DNA of 64,000 nucleotides from Nitrospirillum sp034653355 (GCF_034653355.1 NZ_JAYEER010000001.1:1116001-1180000); one strand, 5' to 3'; positions 7,194-16,375 are shown, counted from the stretch's first letter. Made by a program: numbers and translations. Notes: generated from the letters alone by a model not told the origin.

Positions 7194-10100
7194 GGCCATG
7201 CTCCACCCGGTCCTGTCCATCGCCTGTACCGCCATCATCCCCTCCCGCCTGTGTCCGTGCCGCCTCCAGCACCGCCATATAGCGTTTCAGATCGAAGGCG
7301 CGCACCAGGGTGCGCAGCTGGGCGGCGAAGGCGGCGGTGGCCGCGTCCTCCGTCTCCAGCTCGCGCAGCTTGGCCTCGATGCCGCGCACGTGGCCGATGC
7401 GGCCCAGCTGCCACAGCGCCTCCAGATGCGGCCGGGCCAGGGCGGGCAAGACATCTGGGGTCGCGGCCGGCGGCGGCGCGTCGGCGGGCGCGTACAGCCA
7501 TTCCAGGCCCAGCAGCGCGCCGATGCGCTCCAGCAGCACGTCCATGTCCACCGGCTTGATGACGAAGGCGTCGTGCGCGGCGCTGCCGCCATCCTCCCCG
7601 CCCGCGGCGGCGCGGCCGGGGGTGTAGTCGTGGGCGTTGGCGGACACCATCATGATCTTCAGGCGCGGCAGGTCGAGGTCGCGCAGGGCCGCCGCCGCCT
7701 CCCATCCCGTCATGTGGGGCATGGAGATGTCCAGCAGGGCGAGATCCGGCCGGCACTCCCGCGCCAGCTCCACACATTCCCGCCCGTCGCTGGCGGCGAA
7801 CAGCAGGAAGTCCAGCGGGCGCAGCAGGTTCTGGATCAGGGCCAAATGGTCGGGGTCGTCGTCGGCCACCAGCACGCGCAGGCGCGGGCCGGCATAGCCG
7901 TGGATGGTCCGGGCCGCCGGCGGGTCGTCCGGGCCGGACTGCGCCTCCGACAACAGCAGGCGCACGGTGAAGGTGCTGCCCTGGCCGGGGGTGCTGGCGA
8001 CGGCGATCTCCCCGCCCATGATGCGGGTCAGAAGGCGGGTGATGGTCAGGCCCAGGCCGGTGCCGGGCACGGCGCGGGCGCTGGCCGTCCGCCCCCGCTC
8101 GAACGGTTCGAAGATGCGCTCCCTGTCCTCGGGCAAAATGCCGAAGCCGGTGTCCGACACCTCGAACTCCGCCACCTGGCTGCGATAGCGCACGCGCAGC
8201 GTGGCGTGGCCCTGGGCCGTGTATTTCAGGGCGTTGGACAGCAGGTTGATCAGGATCTGGCGCAGGCGCTTCTGGTCGGTATGGACGAAAGCCGGCAGGT
8301 AGGCCGGGCGGTCGTAATGGAACTGGATGCCCTTGGCGGCGGCCTGCAGGCGGAACATGTCCACGATCTGGTCCAAGAACTCCACCAGCCGCACCTTGTC
8401 GCGGGTCAGGCGCAGCAGGCCGCTTTCGATCTTGCTGATGTCCAGCAGGCCGTCCACCAGGTTGGACAGATGCTCCGCACTGCGGCGGATGACGCGCACG
8501 CCGTCGGGGTTGCGGATGCTGGCGTCGCGCTCCAGCAACTGGGCATAGCCGAAGATGGCGTTCAGCGGCGTGCGGATCTCATGGCTGATGCCGATGATGT
8601 AGCGGCTCTTGGCCACGTTCGCCGCCTCCGCCACCTCCTTGGCCTTCTGCAAGGCGGCGTCGGTGCGCTCATGCGCCTCGATCTCCTCCATCAGCATGCC
8701 GGTCTGGCGCGCCGTCTCCTCCTCCGCCACGCGGCGGCTTTCCAGGGCCAGCACCAGCAGCCAGGCGGCGACGCCGGAGACGATCAGCAGGGCGAAGAAG
8801 ACGATCCACAGGGTGGTGGCGACCACGCCGCGCGCCTCCGGCACCGCAGCGCCATACTGCATACCGATGAAGGACAAGAGGCCGCCGTTGACCAGGGTGA
8901 ACACGGCCATGACGCCCAGGAAACGGGCGGTGCGGGTGCGCACGCCGCCGGCCATGCGGCCGGGCAGCAGGGTTTCCATCAGGCGGGCCAGCTGGTCGGT
9001 GATGCGGCTCTGCTTCTTGCAGAGATCGTGGCAGCGGCTTTCCAGCGTACAGCACAGGGAACAGATGGCCCCGGCATAGGCGGGGCAATAGGCCATGTCC
9101 CGCCGCTCGAACACGTTCTCGCAAATGACGCAGCGGGCCTCCGCCGCGTTCGCCGGCAGCTCGGTGTCGGGCCGTGCCAGGTAGTAGCGGCCCCGAGTGG
9201 CCTTGGCGATCAGGGGGGCGGTGACGAAGGCCACACCCAGGCCGATGAAGGGGGCCATGGCCTGGGGCAGGGGGCCCAGCAGCGGCCCGAAGGCGCCCAG
9301 CGAGGCGAGGGTGGAGGCCACGACCGACAGGGCCATGGCGCCCACGCCCACCGGGTTGATGTCGTAAAGGTGGGCGCGCTTGAACTCGATGCCCGGCGGG
9401 CTCAGGCCCAGCGGCTTGTTGACCACCAGGTCAGCGGTCAGCGCCCCGATCCAGCCGGCGGCGAAATTGGCGTACAGGCCCAGGATGCCGCCGATCACGC
9501 GGAAGATGCCCAGCTCCATCAGCATCAAGGCCAGGATGACGTTGAACACCAGCCAGACGACGCGGCCGGGGTGGCTGTGCGTCAGGCGGGAGAAGAAATT
9601 GGACCAGGCGATGGACCCGGCATAGGCGTTGGTGACGTTGATCTTGATCTGGCAGACGACGACGAACACGCCGGTCAGCACCAGCGCCGTGGCGGGCGAC
9701 GACAGCATCTCCTGGAAGGCGATGTAGAACACCTCCGTCGGCTGGGTGGCCTGCTCCGCCGACAGGCCATGGCGCAACGCCACCACCGCCAGGAAAGACC
9801 CGGCCAGCAGCTTCAGCCCGCCCATGGCGACCCAGCCCGGCCCCGTGGTGATCAGCGCCGTCCACCAGGCCCAGCGCCCGGTCTTGCGCAGGGTGGGCAG
9901 GAAGCGCAGGTAGTCCGCCTGCTCCCCGATCTGCGGCAGCAGGGACAGCAGCATGCTGGCCGCCATGCTGAACAGCAGCGGGTCGATATGGCCGTCGGCA
10001 TGGCCCAGCGCGCCGGGGAATTCCCGCCAGGCGGCCAGGTCCGCGCCGTGGTTCAGCGCCAGGTAGGCCAGGGGGGCGAGTTGCAGCAGCAGCCAGAGGG

Positions 10101-10638
10101 GCTGGGTCAGCAGCTGCATGCGGCTGATTAGGCGGATGCCGTAGACGGCGATGGGGATGACCACCAGGGAACTGACGATGTGGGCCAGCCACAGCGGGAT
10201 GCCCAGCGCCATCTGCAGGGCTGCCGACATGATGCTGGCCTCGATGGAGAACAGCAGGAAGGTGAAGCTGGCGTAGATGAGGGAGGTGAGGGTGGACCCC
10301 AGATAGCCGAAGCCCGCCCCGCGGGTCAGCAGGTCGATGTCCACGCCATGGCGGGCGGCGTAATAGGTGATGGGCAGCCCCACCAGGAACATCAGGATGG
10401 CCACGGCCAGGATGGCGGCGCTGGCGTTGCTGTAGCCATAGGTCAGGGTGGCGCTGCCGCCGATGGCCTCGCACGCCAGGAAGCTGATGGCGCCGAAGGC
10501 GGTGTTGGCCACGCGGAACGACGACCAGCGCCGCGCCCGCGTGGCGGTGAAGCGCAGGGCGTAGTCCTCCAGCGTCTGGCTGGCGGCCAGCTGGTTGTAT
10601 TGGCGCCGTTCCCTGACGATCCGCTGCCGCGCGCTCAT
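7186..10638 (-). CDS. NCS1-transporter-like hybrid sensor histidine kinase / receiver
   Basis: This 1150-aa protein fuses four parts. Residues ~20-490 are an NCS1-type transporter domain (purine/cytosine/allantoin/hydantoin permease family, starting LEDYALRF) with about 12 membrane segments. Residues 503-540 form a cysteine-rich patch with 8 Cys, probably a metal site. Two more membrane helices and a coiled coil (~570-680) follow. Then comes the kinase core (His686 in ISHEIRTPLN, N box NLLSNALKY, G boxes DTGFGI and GTGLGL) and a receiver (Asp970). Transporter-fused kinases such as CbrA are known. Next to urea genes, a purine-breakdown product or urea is the likely signal (inference). Alternative start: 10674. 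Confidence 0.88.
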   Translation of the reverse strand: MSARQRIVRERRQYNQLAASQTLEDYALRFTATRARRWSSFRVANTAFGAISFLACEAIGGSATLTYGYSNASAAILAVAILMFLVGLPITYYAARHGVDIDLLTRGAGFGYLGSTLTSLIYASFTFLLFSIEASIMSAALQMALGIPLWLAHIVSSLVVIPIAVYGIRLISRMQLLTQPLWLLLQLAPLAYLALNHGADLAAWREFPGALGHADGHIDPLLFSMAASMLLSLLPQIGEQADYLRFLPTLRKTGRWAWWTALITTGPGWVAMGGLKLLAGSFLAVVALRHGLSAEQATQPTEVFYIAFQEMLSSPATALVLTGVFVVVCQIKINVTNAYAGSIAWSNFFSRLTHSHPGRVVWLVFNVILALMLMELGIFRVIGGILGLYANFAAGWIGALTADLVVNKPLGLSPPGIEFKRAHLYDINPVGVGAMALSVVASTLASLGAFGPLLGPLPQAMAPFIGLGVAFVTAPLIAKATRGRYYLARPDTELPANAAEARCVICENVFERRDMAYCPAYAGAICSLCCTLESRCHDLCKKQSRITDQLARLMETLLPGRMAGGVRTRTARFLGVMAVFTLVNGGLLSFIGMQYGAAVPEARGVVATTLWIVFFALLIVSGVAAWLLVLALESRRVAEEETARQTGMLMEEIEAHERTDAALQKAKEVAEAANVAKSRYIIGISHEIRTPLNAIFGYAQLLERDASIRNPDGVRVIRRSAEHLSNLVDGLLDISKIESGLLRLTRDKVRLVEFLDQIVDMFRLQAAAKGIQFHYDRPAYLPAFVHTDQKRLRQILINLLSNALKYTAQGHATLRVRYRSQVAEFEVSDTGFGILPEDRERIFEPFERGRTASARAVPGTGLGLTITRLLTRIMGGEIAVASTPGQGSTFTVRLLLSEAQSGPDDPPAARTIHGYAGPRLRVLVADDDPDHLALIQNLLRPLDFLLFAASDGRECVELARECRPDLALLDISMPHMTGWEAAAALRDLDLPRLKIMMVSANAHDYTPGRAAAGGEDGGSAAHDAFVIKPVDMDVLLERIGALLGLEWLYAPADAPPPAATPDVLPALARPHLEALWQLGRIGHVRGIEAKLRELETEDAATAAFAAQLRTLVRAFDLKRYMAVLEAARTQAGGDDGGTGDGQDRVEHGHE

Positions 10639-10709
10639 GCCCCCCGCCTTAATGGCGGCCCTGCTATCCCCCATCGTTCCCCGTGCTTCTTTCCCAAAGA
10701 GGCGGCCCC

Positions 10710-10759
10710 GCGACCGACTTTACCGGTCGCAGGGCTGTAAGGAAGCCCCCTCAGCCCTG
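10710..10759 (-). other. Two adjacent stem-loops between porin and kinase genes
   Basis: The arms GCGACCG/CGGTCGC lie at 10710-10716 and 10724-10730. The arms CAGGGCTG/CAGCCCTG lie at 10730-10737 and 10752-10759. They sit downstream of the porin stop and in the presumed leader of the kinase mRNA. They could terminate porin transcription or shape the kinase leader. No T tract was seen. Confidence 0.4.
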
Positions 10760-10812
10760 TCCCCCCAAGAAAGGGGTCCCAGCCGGGGGCAAGGTGGCTA
10801 GCCGCCGCCGGC

Positions 10813-10858
10813 AGCATAGGGGCGGGGGCGGGGAGAACCCCATGGGGCGTTTGACGTA
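10813..10858 (-). promoter_or_regulatory. Candidate activator site and promoter of the hybrid kinase
   Basis: On the minus strand 10858-10842 reads TACGTCAAACGCCCCAT, differing by one base in 17 from the site upstream of urtA and in the same orientation relative to transcription. A -10-like TATGCT lies at 10818-10813, the same distance from the motif as at urtA. This suggests autoregulation of the kinase-regulator pair. Confidence 0.45.
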
Positions 10859-10868
10859 TGGGTATGTC

Positions 10869-12026
10869 TCAGAACTGCAGCTGCACGCCCAGCACCACGG
10901 CATTGCCGTCGGATTTGCCGGTGGTGCTGGTGATGACGTACTCGGCGCTGATGCGGGCGTTGTGGCCGTCGATGATGTAGTTGACGCCCAGGTCGGTCTG
11001 GCTGGTGGAGATGCCGGTCAGGTCGGCATCGAAATGCTGGTAGCGCACCGTCGGCTGGAACTGGCCCCAGCCCACCTTGGCCGGGATCAGAAAGGCGCCG
11101 CCCACCAAATAGGCCTTGCCCTGGGTCAGGCCGCCGACATTGTCGGTGGGGCCGGCGCCGCCGAAGCTGCTGGGCACGTCGGCCACGCCGCCGGTGTCGT
11201 ACTGGTAATAGGCGCCTTCCAGCGTCACCACGCCGATGCCGTCCAGCTTCTTCTCGAACAGGCCGTCCACGTTCCAGGCGGTGTAGTCGCCCCGGCGGGC
11301 CAGCGTGCCCACGCCGTCCTGCTGGTACTGGGCGGCGAAGGCCAGGGTCAGCACGTCGACGGAACCGTAATAGGTGCTGCTGGTGTAGTAGGCGGGGTCG
11401 GGCTCGGCATCCAGGAAGTTATAGGCGACGCGGCCGGCGTACAGCAGGTTGTCGGACTGGTTGCTGGCGCCGGTGATACGGTTGTGCCCCTCGAACGCGC
11501 CCAACGAGTAGACCAGCTTCTTGTCCAGCAGCTTGCCCCAGACGGTGGCGCCGTCGTCGCGGCCGGCGAACTTGGCCGGGTACTGCGACACGGTGCCGGG
11601 GTAGGCCCAGGTGTTCAGATAATAGGGGCCGTCCAGGTTGGCACGGTCGCTGGGCGGCAGCATGCGGCCCACCCACAGGTTGATGCCATCCGCCGGCTCG
11701 AACTGGGCGTAGCCGTCCAGCACCTCCACCCGGCCGGCGCTGTCGCGCTCGGTGTTGAAGGTCGCCTTGATCATGGGCGTCAGCTGGCCGCTGATGTAGA
11801 GGCGCACGCTGTCCAGGTTGAAATCGGCGGAGCGCGAGGTGCCATCCGGCGCCCCGTCCTCCACGCTGGTGAAGCTGGCGCGCACGCCCAGCCCCACCGT
11901 GATGGATTTGTCGCCGCCAGCGGAAATGGTCTCGCCCGCCTGCGTCGCCAGGGCGGGCAGGGTGAGGGCGGTGGCCAGAAGCGCCAGGCGCAGGCGGCGT
12001 TGCGTCGTGTTGATGATGCCCGACAT
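10869..12026 (-). CDS. Outer-membrane porin, candidate urea/short-chain amide porin (FmdC-like)
   Basis: A 385-aa beta-barrel precursor. A cleavable signal ends near ALATQAGETI, followed by repeated amphipathic strands such as FNLDSVRLYISGQLTPMIK and VRYQHFDADL, and a terminal Phe (VLGVQLQF) as in BAM substrates. Porins of this size accompany urea/amide ABC systems in Methylophilus (FmdC) and relatives. The gene shares the TACGT motif with urtA, so a role in urea entry is likely. Substrate specificity is inference. Confidence 0.8.
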   Translation of the reverse strand: MSGIINTTQRRLRLALLATALTLPALATQAGETISAGGDKSITVGLGVRASFTSVEDGAPDGTSRSADFNLDSVRLYISGQLTPMIKATFNTERDSAGRVEVLDGYAQFEPADGINLWVGRMLPPSDRANLDGPYYLNTWAYPGTVSQYPAKFAGRDDGATVWGKLLDKKLVYSLGAFEGHNRITGASNQSDNLLYAGRVAYNFLDAEPDPAYYTSSTYYGSVDVLTLAFAAQYQQDGVGTLARRGDYTAWNVDGLFEKKLDGIGVVTLEGAYYQYDTGGVADVPSSFGGAGPTDNVGGLTQGKAYLVGGAFLIPAKVGWGQFQPTVRYQHFDADLTGISTSQTDLGVNYIIDGHNARISAEYVITSTTGKSDGNAVVLGVQLQF

Positions 12027-12103
12027 GATGTACTCCCCCGTCCTTAGGTCCCGTTGCCGTTATCGGTGCCGGGAACTCGGGCCCCGGCGTCGGCTTCGGG
12101 GGC

Positions 12104-12147
12104 AGGATGGGGGTGGGAAGCGGAAATCCTAATACGTCAAACTGCGT
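12104..12147 (-). promoter_or_regulatory. Candidate regulator site and promoter of the porin gene
   Basis: Positions 12132-12147 hold the palindrome TACG-N8-CGTA with core TACGTCAAACTG, related to the sites at 622 and 10842. A poor -10-like CATCCT lies at 12109-12104 in the same relative position as at the other two promoters. The site is about 105 nt upstream of the porin start. Confidence 0.42.
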
Positions 12148-12452
12148 ATGTTTTGTTTTCTGGTGTCGCGGTAAATGTCGATTCATTGGGTGGAGAGTTG
12201 AATTCTTGCCGGAACATACGATTTCGGCCTGGTAATTTATTCTTTATTGCGATGTCTTTGTGATCGGTAAACCGGCAGCCGGGCTTGGCCGTCACGAGCG
12301 ATCTCTTCAGGGCCGGGACCTGGAATATCGCCGCCGCCCGATCCAACCGTTCCGTTGGTGAGACGGCACGTCCAGAATCGGCGTCTAGCGGGTGGAATTT
12401 GGATCAGTCATTTACGGGGGGTGTCTTCTGACCCCAACCTGGAGTGATCCCC
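12148..12452. other. Gene-free stretch
   Basis: About 300 bp between the divergent porin and NmrA-like genes. The part from about 12140 to 12270 is much richer in A+T than its surroundings (for example TAATTTATTCTTTATTGCG near 12233). I see no convincing reading frame or strong hairpin. It probably holds the promoter of the NmrA-like gene. Confidence 0.5.
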
Positions 12453-13322
12453 ATGACCATCCTTGTTACTGGTGCCACCGGCCGCGTCGGCCGCCATGTC
12501 GTCGACCAGCTCGTCAAGCGCGGCGCCCCTGTCCGGGTGCTGACCCGTGACCCGTCCAAGGCCAATTTCCCCGCTGGCGTCGACGTGGCGCAGGGCGATC
12601 CGCTCGACATCGACGCCCTGCGCGCCGCCTTCGCCGGCGTGGACACGCTGTTCCTGCTGAACGCCGTCACCGGCGATGAATTCACCCAGGCGATCATCAC
12701 CCTGAACATCGCCCGTGAGGCGGGCGTGCGGCGGCTGGTCTACCTGTCGGTGATCCACGCCGACCGTTTCGTGAACGTGCCGCACTTCGCGGTGAAGCTG
12801 GGCGCCGAACGCATGATCGAACAGATGGGCTTCAGCGCCACGATCCTGCGGCCCAGCTACTTCATCGACAACGAACTGATGATCAAGGACGTCATCGTCA
12901 ATCACGGCGTCTATCCCATGCCGATCGGCGGCAAGGGGGTCGCCATGGTCGACGCCCGCGACATCGCCGAGGTCGCGGCCATCGAGCTGATCCGTCGCCG
13001 GCAGGGCCCGGCCGACGTACCGGTCGAAACCATCAACCTGGTGGGCCCCGATACGCTGACGGGTGCCGACGTGGCGGCGATCTGGTCGGACATCTTGGGG
13101 CGCCCGATCGCCTATGGCGGCGACGACCCCAGCGGCTTCGAGCGCACCATGGCCAGCTTCATGCCGAAGTGGATGGCCTATGAGATGCGCCTGATGGCCC
13201 AGCGTTATGTCAGCGACGGCATGATCCCCGACGCTGGCGATGTCGAGCGGCTGACCCGCATCCTGGGCCGTCCGCTGCATTCCTACCGCGACTTCGCGCG
13301 TGGGCTCGTACCCTCGGCCTGA
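12453..13322 (+). CDS. NmrA-like NAD(P)-binding oxidoreductase/sensor
   Basis: A 289-aa Rossmann protein of the atypical SDR NmrA/TMR family. The N-terminus MTILVTGATGRVGRHV carries the glycine-rich dinucleotide loop, followed by VRVLTRDPSKA and GVDTLFLLNAV, as in NmrA-like quinone oxidoreductases and redox sensors. The start ATG 12453 has GGAG 8 nt upstream; a GTG at 12444 is an alternative. It stands alone between the porin and the glycosidase, so its substrate is unknown. Confidence 0.8.
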   Translation: MTILVTGATGRVGRHVVDQLVKRGAPVRVLTRDPSKANFPAGVDVAQGDPLDIDALRAAFAGVDTLFLLNAVTGDEFTQAIITLNIAREAGVRRLVYLSVIHADRFVNVPHFAVKLGAERMIEQMGFSATILRPSYFIDNELMIKDVIVNHGVYPMPIGGKGVAMVDARDIAEVAAIELIRRRQGPADVPVETINLVGPDTLTGADVAAIWSDILGRPIAYGGDDPSGFERTMASFMPKWMAYEMRLMAQRYVSDGMIPDAGDVERLTRILGRPLHSYRDFARGLVPSA

Positions 13323-13386
13323 ACCGAAACCTGCCTCAAAAGCGCGCCCCGGGCTTCCGGCCCAGGGCGCGCCTTGAAAGCAGGCG

Positions 13387-15483
13387 CTATGCTCGCGCCG
13401 GCGACACTTCCAGCAACAGCGACTTCTCGAAGCTGACCGTCAGTACCGGATGGGCCGCCGGCATGATGCCGAAATCGCGGTCGTCGACATAGTCGCGCAC
13501 CCGGAAGCGGCCCCCGGCCGGCAGCCCGCGCAGGGTCAGGGGGCCGCTCCAGCGCGGCGCGTAGAAGGCGTAGTAATAGCGTCCGCCGCTTTCCACCAGG
13601 TGCCCTTCCGGCTTGTCGAAGCCGATGTCGTAGACGTCGCCGCGATAGAGGCCCTCGGCCAGGCGCTTGTCGCGGTAAAGCCCGATCCATTTTTTCCAGT
13701 GGGCCTCGCGCTCCGGTGTCAGCAGAAAGGAATCCTTGGGCTTGGGGTCGACCGGCCAGGTGAACTTGGTGGAGACGATCCCGCCGATTCCGACGGTGGA
13801 GGCGAAGTCGTCGCCACCGTCGGACAACTCGACATGGTCGCCGGCGAAGGGCGCCGACGGGCCCATCAGCGCCTTCAGCGTCTTGCCCTTCAGCCGCACC
13901 TGCCACGAGGATTTAGGGTCCGAGGCCGGCACCTGGTTGACGTAAGGGAAGTCGTAAACGCTGTAGGCGGTGCCGCAGGGGCAGAGTTCGACGATGTTGT
14001 CCTTGTCGATGGCCATCGCCGCTTCGTAGATCGCGCGGAAGAAGCCGGGCAAGGCCTCGACCGACTCCTCGGGCCGGGCATGGTTGTGCGCCGGGTTGTA
14101 ACAGGGCGCCACCCCGTTCAGGTGCTGCCCGTCGATCTTCAGCCCCTTGAATCCCCAGTCGCCCAGGAACTTCCTCACCAGGGCCACGGTGTGGGCGCGG
14201 GTCGGCTCATAGGCCGGGCACAGGTAGAAGCTGTTCCACCAGGTGACCAGCTGGGGCGCGCCCTCCTTGGACAGCAGCAGCATGTCGGTATGGTCGTGCA
14301 GCAGGTCGCTGCCGGGCGCCGCCGCCAGCGGCGCATACCACAGGCGCGGCTTGAGGCCGCCCTGGCGGATGCCGCCCACCAGTTTCAGGAAATCGGCCTC
14401 GCGCCCCGGGTATTTGGCGGGGTCGACCACCCAATCGCCGATCGCCTTCTGCCAGCCGTCGTCGATCACCGCCCAGTCCAGCCCCAATTCCTTGGCCTTG
14501 GGTAATGTGGCCTCGATCAGCTCCGGCGTGCACGACCGTTCATAGCCCCAGGCACACCAGATGGGTTCGAAAGAGGCGGCGGAGGGTTGCGGTGGCCGCA
14601 CGCCGCGGTCGGCAGCGATGCGGCGGTAGGCATCGAGCGCCGCGAAGTAATCGCCCGCATGCACGGCCACAAGGGTTTCCAGCGTGTCGAACGTCCCGCC
14701 GGGCGCCAGCACGACATCGCGCACGGCGGTCAGGGCCAGGCGCGCGCCGCCCTTGTCCTCGCTGACCGGCAGCGACACCAGTTCCGGCACGGGCGCCAGA
14801 TGGCCCACGGCCAGGCCGCCCTCGCGCCGCCACAGGTCCACGATTGGCGGGCCCCCGCCGTAATCCGAGGAGGACATGCCCAGGTAGTTGTCCTGGGCGA
14901 AACCGGCCTTCACCGGCTGCAGCCAGTCGCGACGGTCGGCATAGGTGCCGCCGGAATAGGACCAGAAGGCGGGGACCGAACCGCCCGGTTGCAGCCCCGG
15001 TGGCAGCAGGCGATGCGCCCCGTTGCGCCAGCCGGTCGCCGCCACGGCCTTCGCGGTGGTGTTGCGGTAAGAGACCTGCATGAACGCCACACCGGGGTAG
15101 CGCGCGTACTGGCGCAGGGTCAGGGTCTTTTCGATGCCCTGCCCAGACAGACCGGCCAGGCGGACCTGCCGGCCGGGGCCATGGCGGTCGTTGATGGCCT
15201 GCGAGGTTGTGTCGCGCAGCGCGAACAACACGGCGTCATGGCCGCCGACCAGGGACAGGGTCTCGCCGGCGTCGACACCGGTCAGCCACAGCGGCTTGCC
15301 ACCCGTCACCAGGGCGACGCGCGATCGCATCTGGTTGTCGAATTCAATGCGCAGCCGATCGTCCGCGAACACCACCACCCTCCCCGGCGCCGCCAGCGCA
15401 CGCATCGGCGTGGCCATGGGCGCGGCCAGCGCCAGGCTCGTCGTCATCTTGAGAAAGGCGCGGCGCGAGGAGGGCTGCTTCAT
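13387..15483 (-). CDS. Tat-exported glycoside hydrolase of clan GH-D (alpha-galactosidase / alpha-N-acetylgalactosaminidase-like)
   Basis: A 698-aa enzyme with a twin-arginine signal (SSRRAFLK near residue 10). A beta-sandwich N-terminal half leads into a TIM barrel at ~300-600. The barrel shows FEPIWCAWGYE, WAVIDDGWQ, the nucleophile candidate Asp451 in FKGLKIDGQ and the acid/base candidate Asp522 in VPASDPK, the pattern of clan GH-D (GH27/GH36). A C-terminal beta domain ends it. With AgaS-like and kinase neighbours it probably releases GalNAc or galactosamine from glycans (inference). ATG 15483 is chosen over an upstream TTG. Its promoter carries an operator-like repeat at 15566. Confidence 0.72.
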   Translation of the reverse strand: MKQPSSRRAFLKMTTSLALAAPMATPMRALAAPGRVVVFADDRLRIEFDNQMRSRVALVTGGKPLWLTGVDAGETLSLVGGHDAVLFALRDTTSQAINDRHGPGRQVRLAGLSGQGIEKTLTLRQYARYPGVAFMQVSYRNTTAKAVAATGWRNGAHRLLPPGLQPGGSVPAFWSYSGGTYADRRDWLQPVKAGFAQDNYLGMSSSDYGGGPPIVDLWRREGGLAVGHLAPVPELVSLPVSEDKGGARLALTAVRDVVLAPGGTFDTLETLVAVHAGDYFAALDAYRRIAADRGVRPPQPSAASFEPIWCAWGYERSCTPELIEATLPKAKELGLDWAVIDDGWQKAIGDWVVDPAKYPGREADFLKLVGGIRQGGLKPRLWYAPLAAAPGSDLLHDHTDMLLLSKEGAPQLVTWWNSFYLCPAYEPTRAHTVALVRKFLGDWGFKGLKIDGQHLNGVAPCYNPAHNHARPEESVEALPGFFRAIYEAAMAIDKDNIVELCPCGTAYSVYDFPYVNQVPASDPKSSWQVRLKGKTLKALMGPSAPFAGDHVELSDGGDDFASTVGIGGIVSTKFTWPVDPKPKDSFLLTPEREAHWKKWIGLYRDKRLAEGLYRGDVYDIGFDKPEGHLVESGGRYYYAFYAPRWSGPLTLRGLPAGGRFRVRDYVDDRDFGIMPAAHPVLTVSFEKSLLLEVSPARA

Positions 15484-15565
15484 GGCGAGTCCAGACGATT
15501 GTCGATGTCGTTCGTTTGCCAAGGCTATGGCGAACGAAATCGAAATTCAATAGGGGTATCGCAAT

Positions 15566-15577
15566 AAAACGAAACTT
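15566..15577. promoter_or_regulatory. Candidate DeoR/AgaR-type operator upstream of the glycosidase
   Basis: The 12-mer AAAACGAAACTT here recurs exactly at 16527-16538 upstream of the transporter operon. A related GAAAACGAAA lies at the deoR start. The complement contains TTTCGTTTT, matching the core of the AgaR consensus known from E. coli. Together they suggest one repressor for the whole locus. Confidence 0.5.
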
Positions 15578-15583
15578 GCGTCG

Positions 15584-16375
15584 CTATACCCGCCGCAAAT
15601 CCACGCCCAGCGACCGGCAGGCGGTGGCGATGGCATCGGGTGCCGCCTCGTCGGTGATCAGCATGTCGATCTCGCCCACGCCGATGATGCGATGCAGGCA
15701 GACCCGGCCGAATTTCGAACTGTCGGTGACGGCGATGGTCTGACGCGCCACGTCGGCCATCTTGCGGTTGAGGATGGCCTCGGCCTCGTGATGGGTGGTG
15801 ACGCCCCGGTCGATGTCGATGCCATCGACGCCAAGGAACAGCTTGTCGACCGCCAGCTCGCTCAGCGCCGCCACCGTCTGGGCGCTGTAGAACGCCATGT
15901 TCTTGCGGCGCAGCTCCCCGCCGATCAGCACCACGCGGATATGGCTCTTGCCGGCCAGCTCGGTCACGATGTTGAGGTCGTTGGTGACGACGGTCAGGTC
16001 TTCGATATCCGGCAGGAAGCGGGCGATTTGCAGGGTGGTGGTGCCGGAATCCAGCACGATGGACTCACCAGGATTGATCAGGCTGGCGGCGAAGCGGCCG
16101 ATGCGCTCCTTCTCCGCGTGCTGCAACTCCAGCTTGGCCGCGACTGGGGATTCGATGGCGGCTGTCGTCGCCGAGGCGACCACGTCGGAGGCGATGGCGC
16201 CGCCATAAGAGCGCGCCATGACGCCATGCTCCGTCAGGAAGTGCAAATCCTTGCGGATGGTCTGCATCGAAACGCGGAACCTTTTGGCCAGGTCCGCCAC
16301 CTGGACGCTGCCGTGCTGGCGCACCATGGCGCTGATCTGGCTGCGCCGCTCGCTGGTATCGCGCTTGATGCTCAT
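15584..16375 (-). CDS. DeoR-family transcriptional repressor (AgaR-like)
   Basis: A 263-aa protein. The N-terminal DeoR helix-turn-helix (ERRSQISAMVRQHGSVQVAD, then VSMQTIRKDLHFL) is followed by the sugar-phosphate effector domain (ESIVLDSGTTTLQIARFLP, TVVTNDLNIVTEL, FLGVDGID). ATG 16375 fits the family start; the open frame continues upstream without similarity. It is divergent from the permease-gatZ-agaS-kinase operon, with AAAACGAAA repeats between, so it probably represses both sides and its own gene, with a phosphorylated amino sugar as inducer. Confidence 0.88.
   Translation of the reverse strand: MSIKRDTSERRSQISAMVRQHGSVQVADLAKRFRVSMQTIRKDLHFLTEHGVMARSYGGAIASDVVASATTAAIESPVAAKLELQHAEKERIGRFAASLINPGESIVLDSGTTTLQIARFLPDIEDLTVVTNDLNIVTELAGKSHIRVVLIGGELRRKNMAFYSAQTVAALSELAVDKLFLGVDGIDIDRGVTTHHEAEAILNRKMADVARQTIAVTDSSKFGRVCLHRIIGVGEIDMLITDEAAPDAIATACRSLGVDLRRV

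Noticed and set aside
6997..10131. Plus-strand open frame of over 1000 codons across the kinase
   Set aside because: Gln/His/Gly-rich low-complexity translation typical of an antisense frame. The minus strand encodes the complete kinase.
10683..12047. Plus-strand frame of 454 codons opposite the porin
   Set aside because: Antisense shadow; the minus strand gives a signal peptide, beta strands and a terminal Phe.
10849..12142. GTTTGACGTAT in inverted orientation on both sides of the porin as an insertion boundary
   Set aside because: An 11-bp pair over this distance is expected by chance, and there is no target duplication or transposase. The sites make better sense as regulator sites of two separate promoters.
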